This document shows, one piece after another, positions 29,270 to 29,587 of a stretch of DNA of 29,587 nucleotides. The stretch spans positions 122,119 to 151,705 of the forward strand of contig JBBHKE010003002.1 in assembly GCA_037447655.1 (NCBI GenBank). The letters are read 5' to 3'. The notes beneath the pieces were generated by a model, which ran no database searches, had not been told where the DNA came from, and was given only the letters and a program-made list of their open reading frames with translations. The first letter of the stretch is position 1; every line of letters begins with the position of its first letter. This stretch comes from Zygnema cylindricum. Taxonomy: Eukaryota; Streptophyta; Zygnematophyceae; Zygnematales; Zygnemataceae. The position numbers and the translations under genes are program-made.

Positions 29270-29587
29270 ACACTCCTCTCCCTCTCCCCCCACTCGCCTC
29301 ACACACTGGGATATTCGCTCCTCTAACACTCTCTGGAAAACCATAGGATGAAAAGAAAAAAAAAGAGAGGGAGAGGGAGATAAACAAAAAGGAGAGGGAG
29401 AGGGAAAGGGAAAGGGGGGAATGAGAGGGGAGAGGGAGGAGACAGGATTTTTTTTCCCCTAAAACTGGACATTGAAAAGAGAACATAAGAGCAACACAGC
29501 CACAGAAAAAAAGAACAAAAGAAACAAAGAGGGAGGGAGGGGGGAGAGGGAGGGAGGGAGCGAGAGGGAGAGAGGGGGAGAGGGAGA
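29270..29587. repeat. GGGAGA/CCCTCT purine-pyrimidine tracts to window end
   Basis: Pyrimidine run at 29274-29291, then purine runs of GAGGGAGAGGGA units at 29364-29445 and 29528-29587. No gene seen; the minus frame at 29217-29486 reflects this composition. Confidence 0.85.

Noticed and set aside
29120-29290. Minus-strand exon with repeated V-E-K ending at GTAAGT
   Set aside because: It is explained by the TTTTTCAAC repeat; the proposed acceptor has no pyrimidine tract and no continuing exon was found.

Overview
The window reads as nuclear DNA of a plant-lineage eukaryote, most likely a streptophyte (a charophyte alga or an early-diverging relative). The reasons are: AT-rich sequence with GT-AG introns of about 125-760 nt, long pyrimidine tracts before splice acceptors, no bacterial gene packing, and a complete CASP-like (CASPL, UPF0497) membrane protein gene, a family best known from the green plant lineage. 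The exact taxon cannot be told from the sequence. Because the genes are split, most long open frames are not genes; the models below were built by joining exons by hand with phase-compatible splice sites.

Layout. 385-1900 (minus): a three-exon gene for an unrecognised type II membrane protein, with a palindromic G-box and a TGACGTCA dyad upstream. 2480-3200: a degenerate GTCAAT/GCCAAT hexamer array. 3862-6496: a dense train of small TA-flanked inverted-repeat elements (MITE-like), several sharing a single TA between neighbours, with one element carrying an 81-residue open frame. 7440-8388: two more MITEs and a 23-bp tandem repeat. 9102-10762 (minus): a well-supported three-exon gene for a secreted protein with two PAN/Apple-like domains; its promoter holds a threefold 52-bp repeat with CCAAT boxes and E2F-like sites. 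11250-13810: AT-rich sequence with TE relics and a 173-bp tandem duplication. 13811-14004 (minus): an isolated GC-richer coding-like exon. 14100-14950: a palindrome-rich AT satellite with a 254-bp higher-order period. 15378-17268 (plus): a tentative four-exon gene for a small basic protein. 19149-19551 (minus): a probable terminal exon of an unrecognised gene. 20148-24659: more MITEs, a 743-bp PIF/Harbinger-like element with TAA duplications, a TCTATA-flanked element and a GTACG-rich 253-bp tandem repeat. 25891-28348 (plus): the CASPL gene in four exons. 28349-29587: low-complexity sequence ending in GGGAGA-type purine tracts.

The genes do not form an operon or an evident pathway. Two of the three best-supported products are membrane proteins and the third is secreted, so all three belong to the secretory pathway, but nothing shows that they act together. 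Much of the rest of the window is non-autonomous transposons and their relics, four terminal-repeat families of which appear several times. No tRNA, rRNA or CRISPR was seen.
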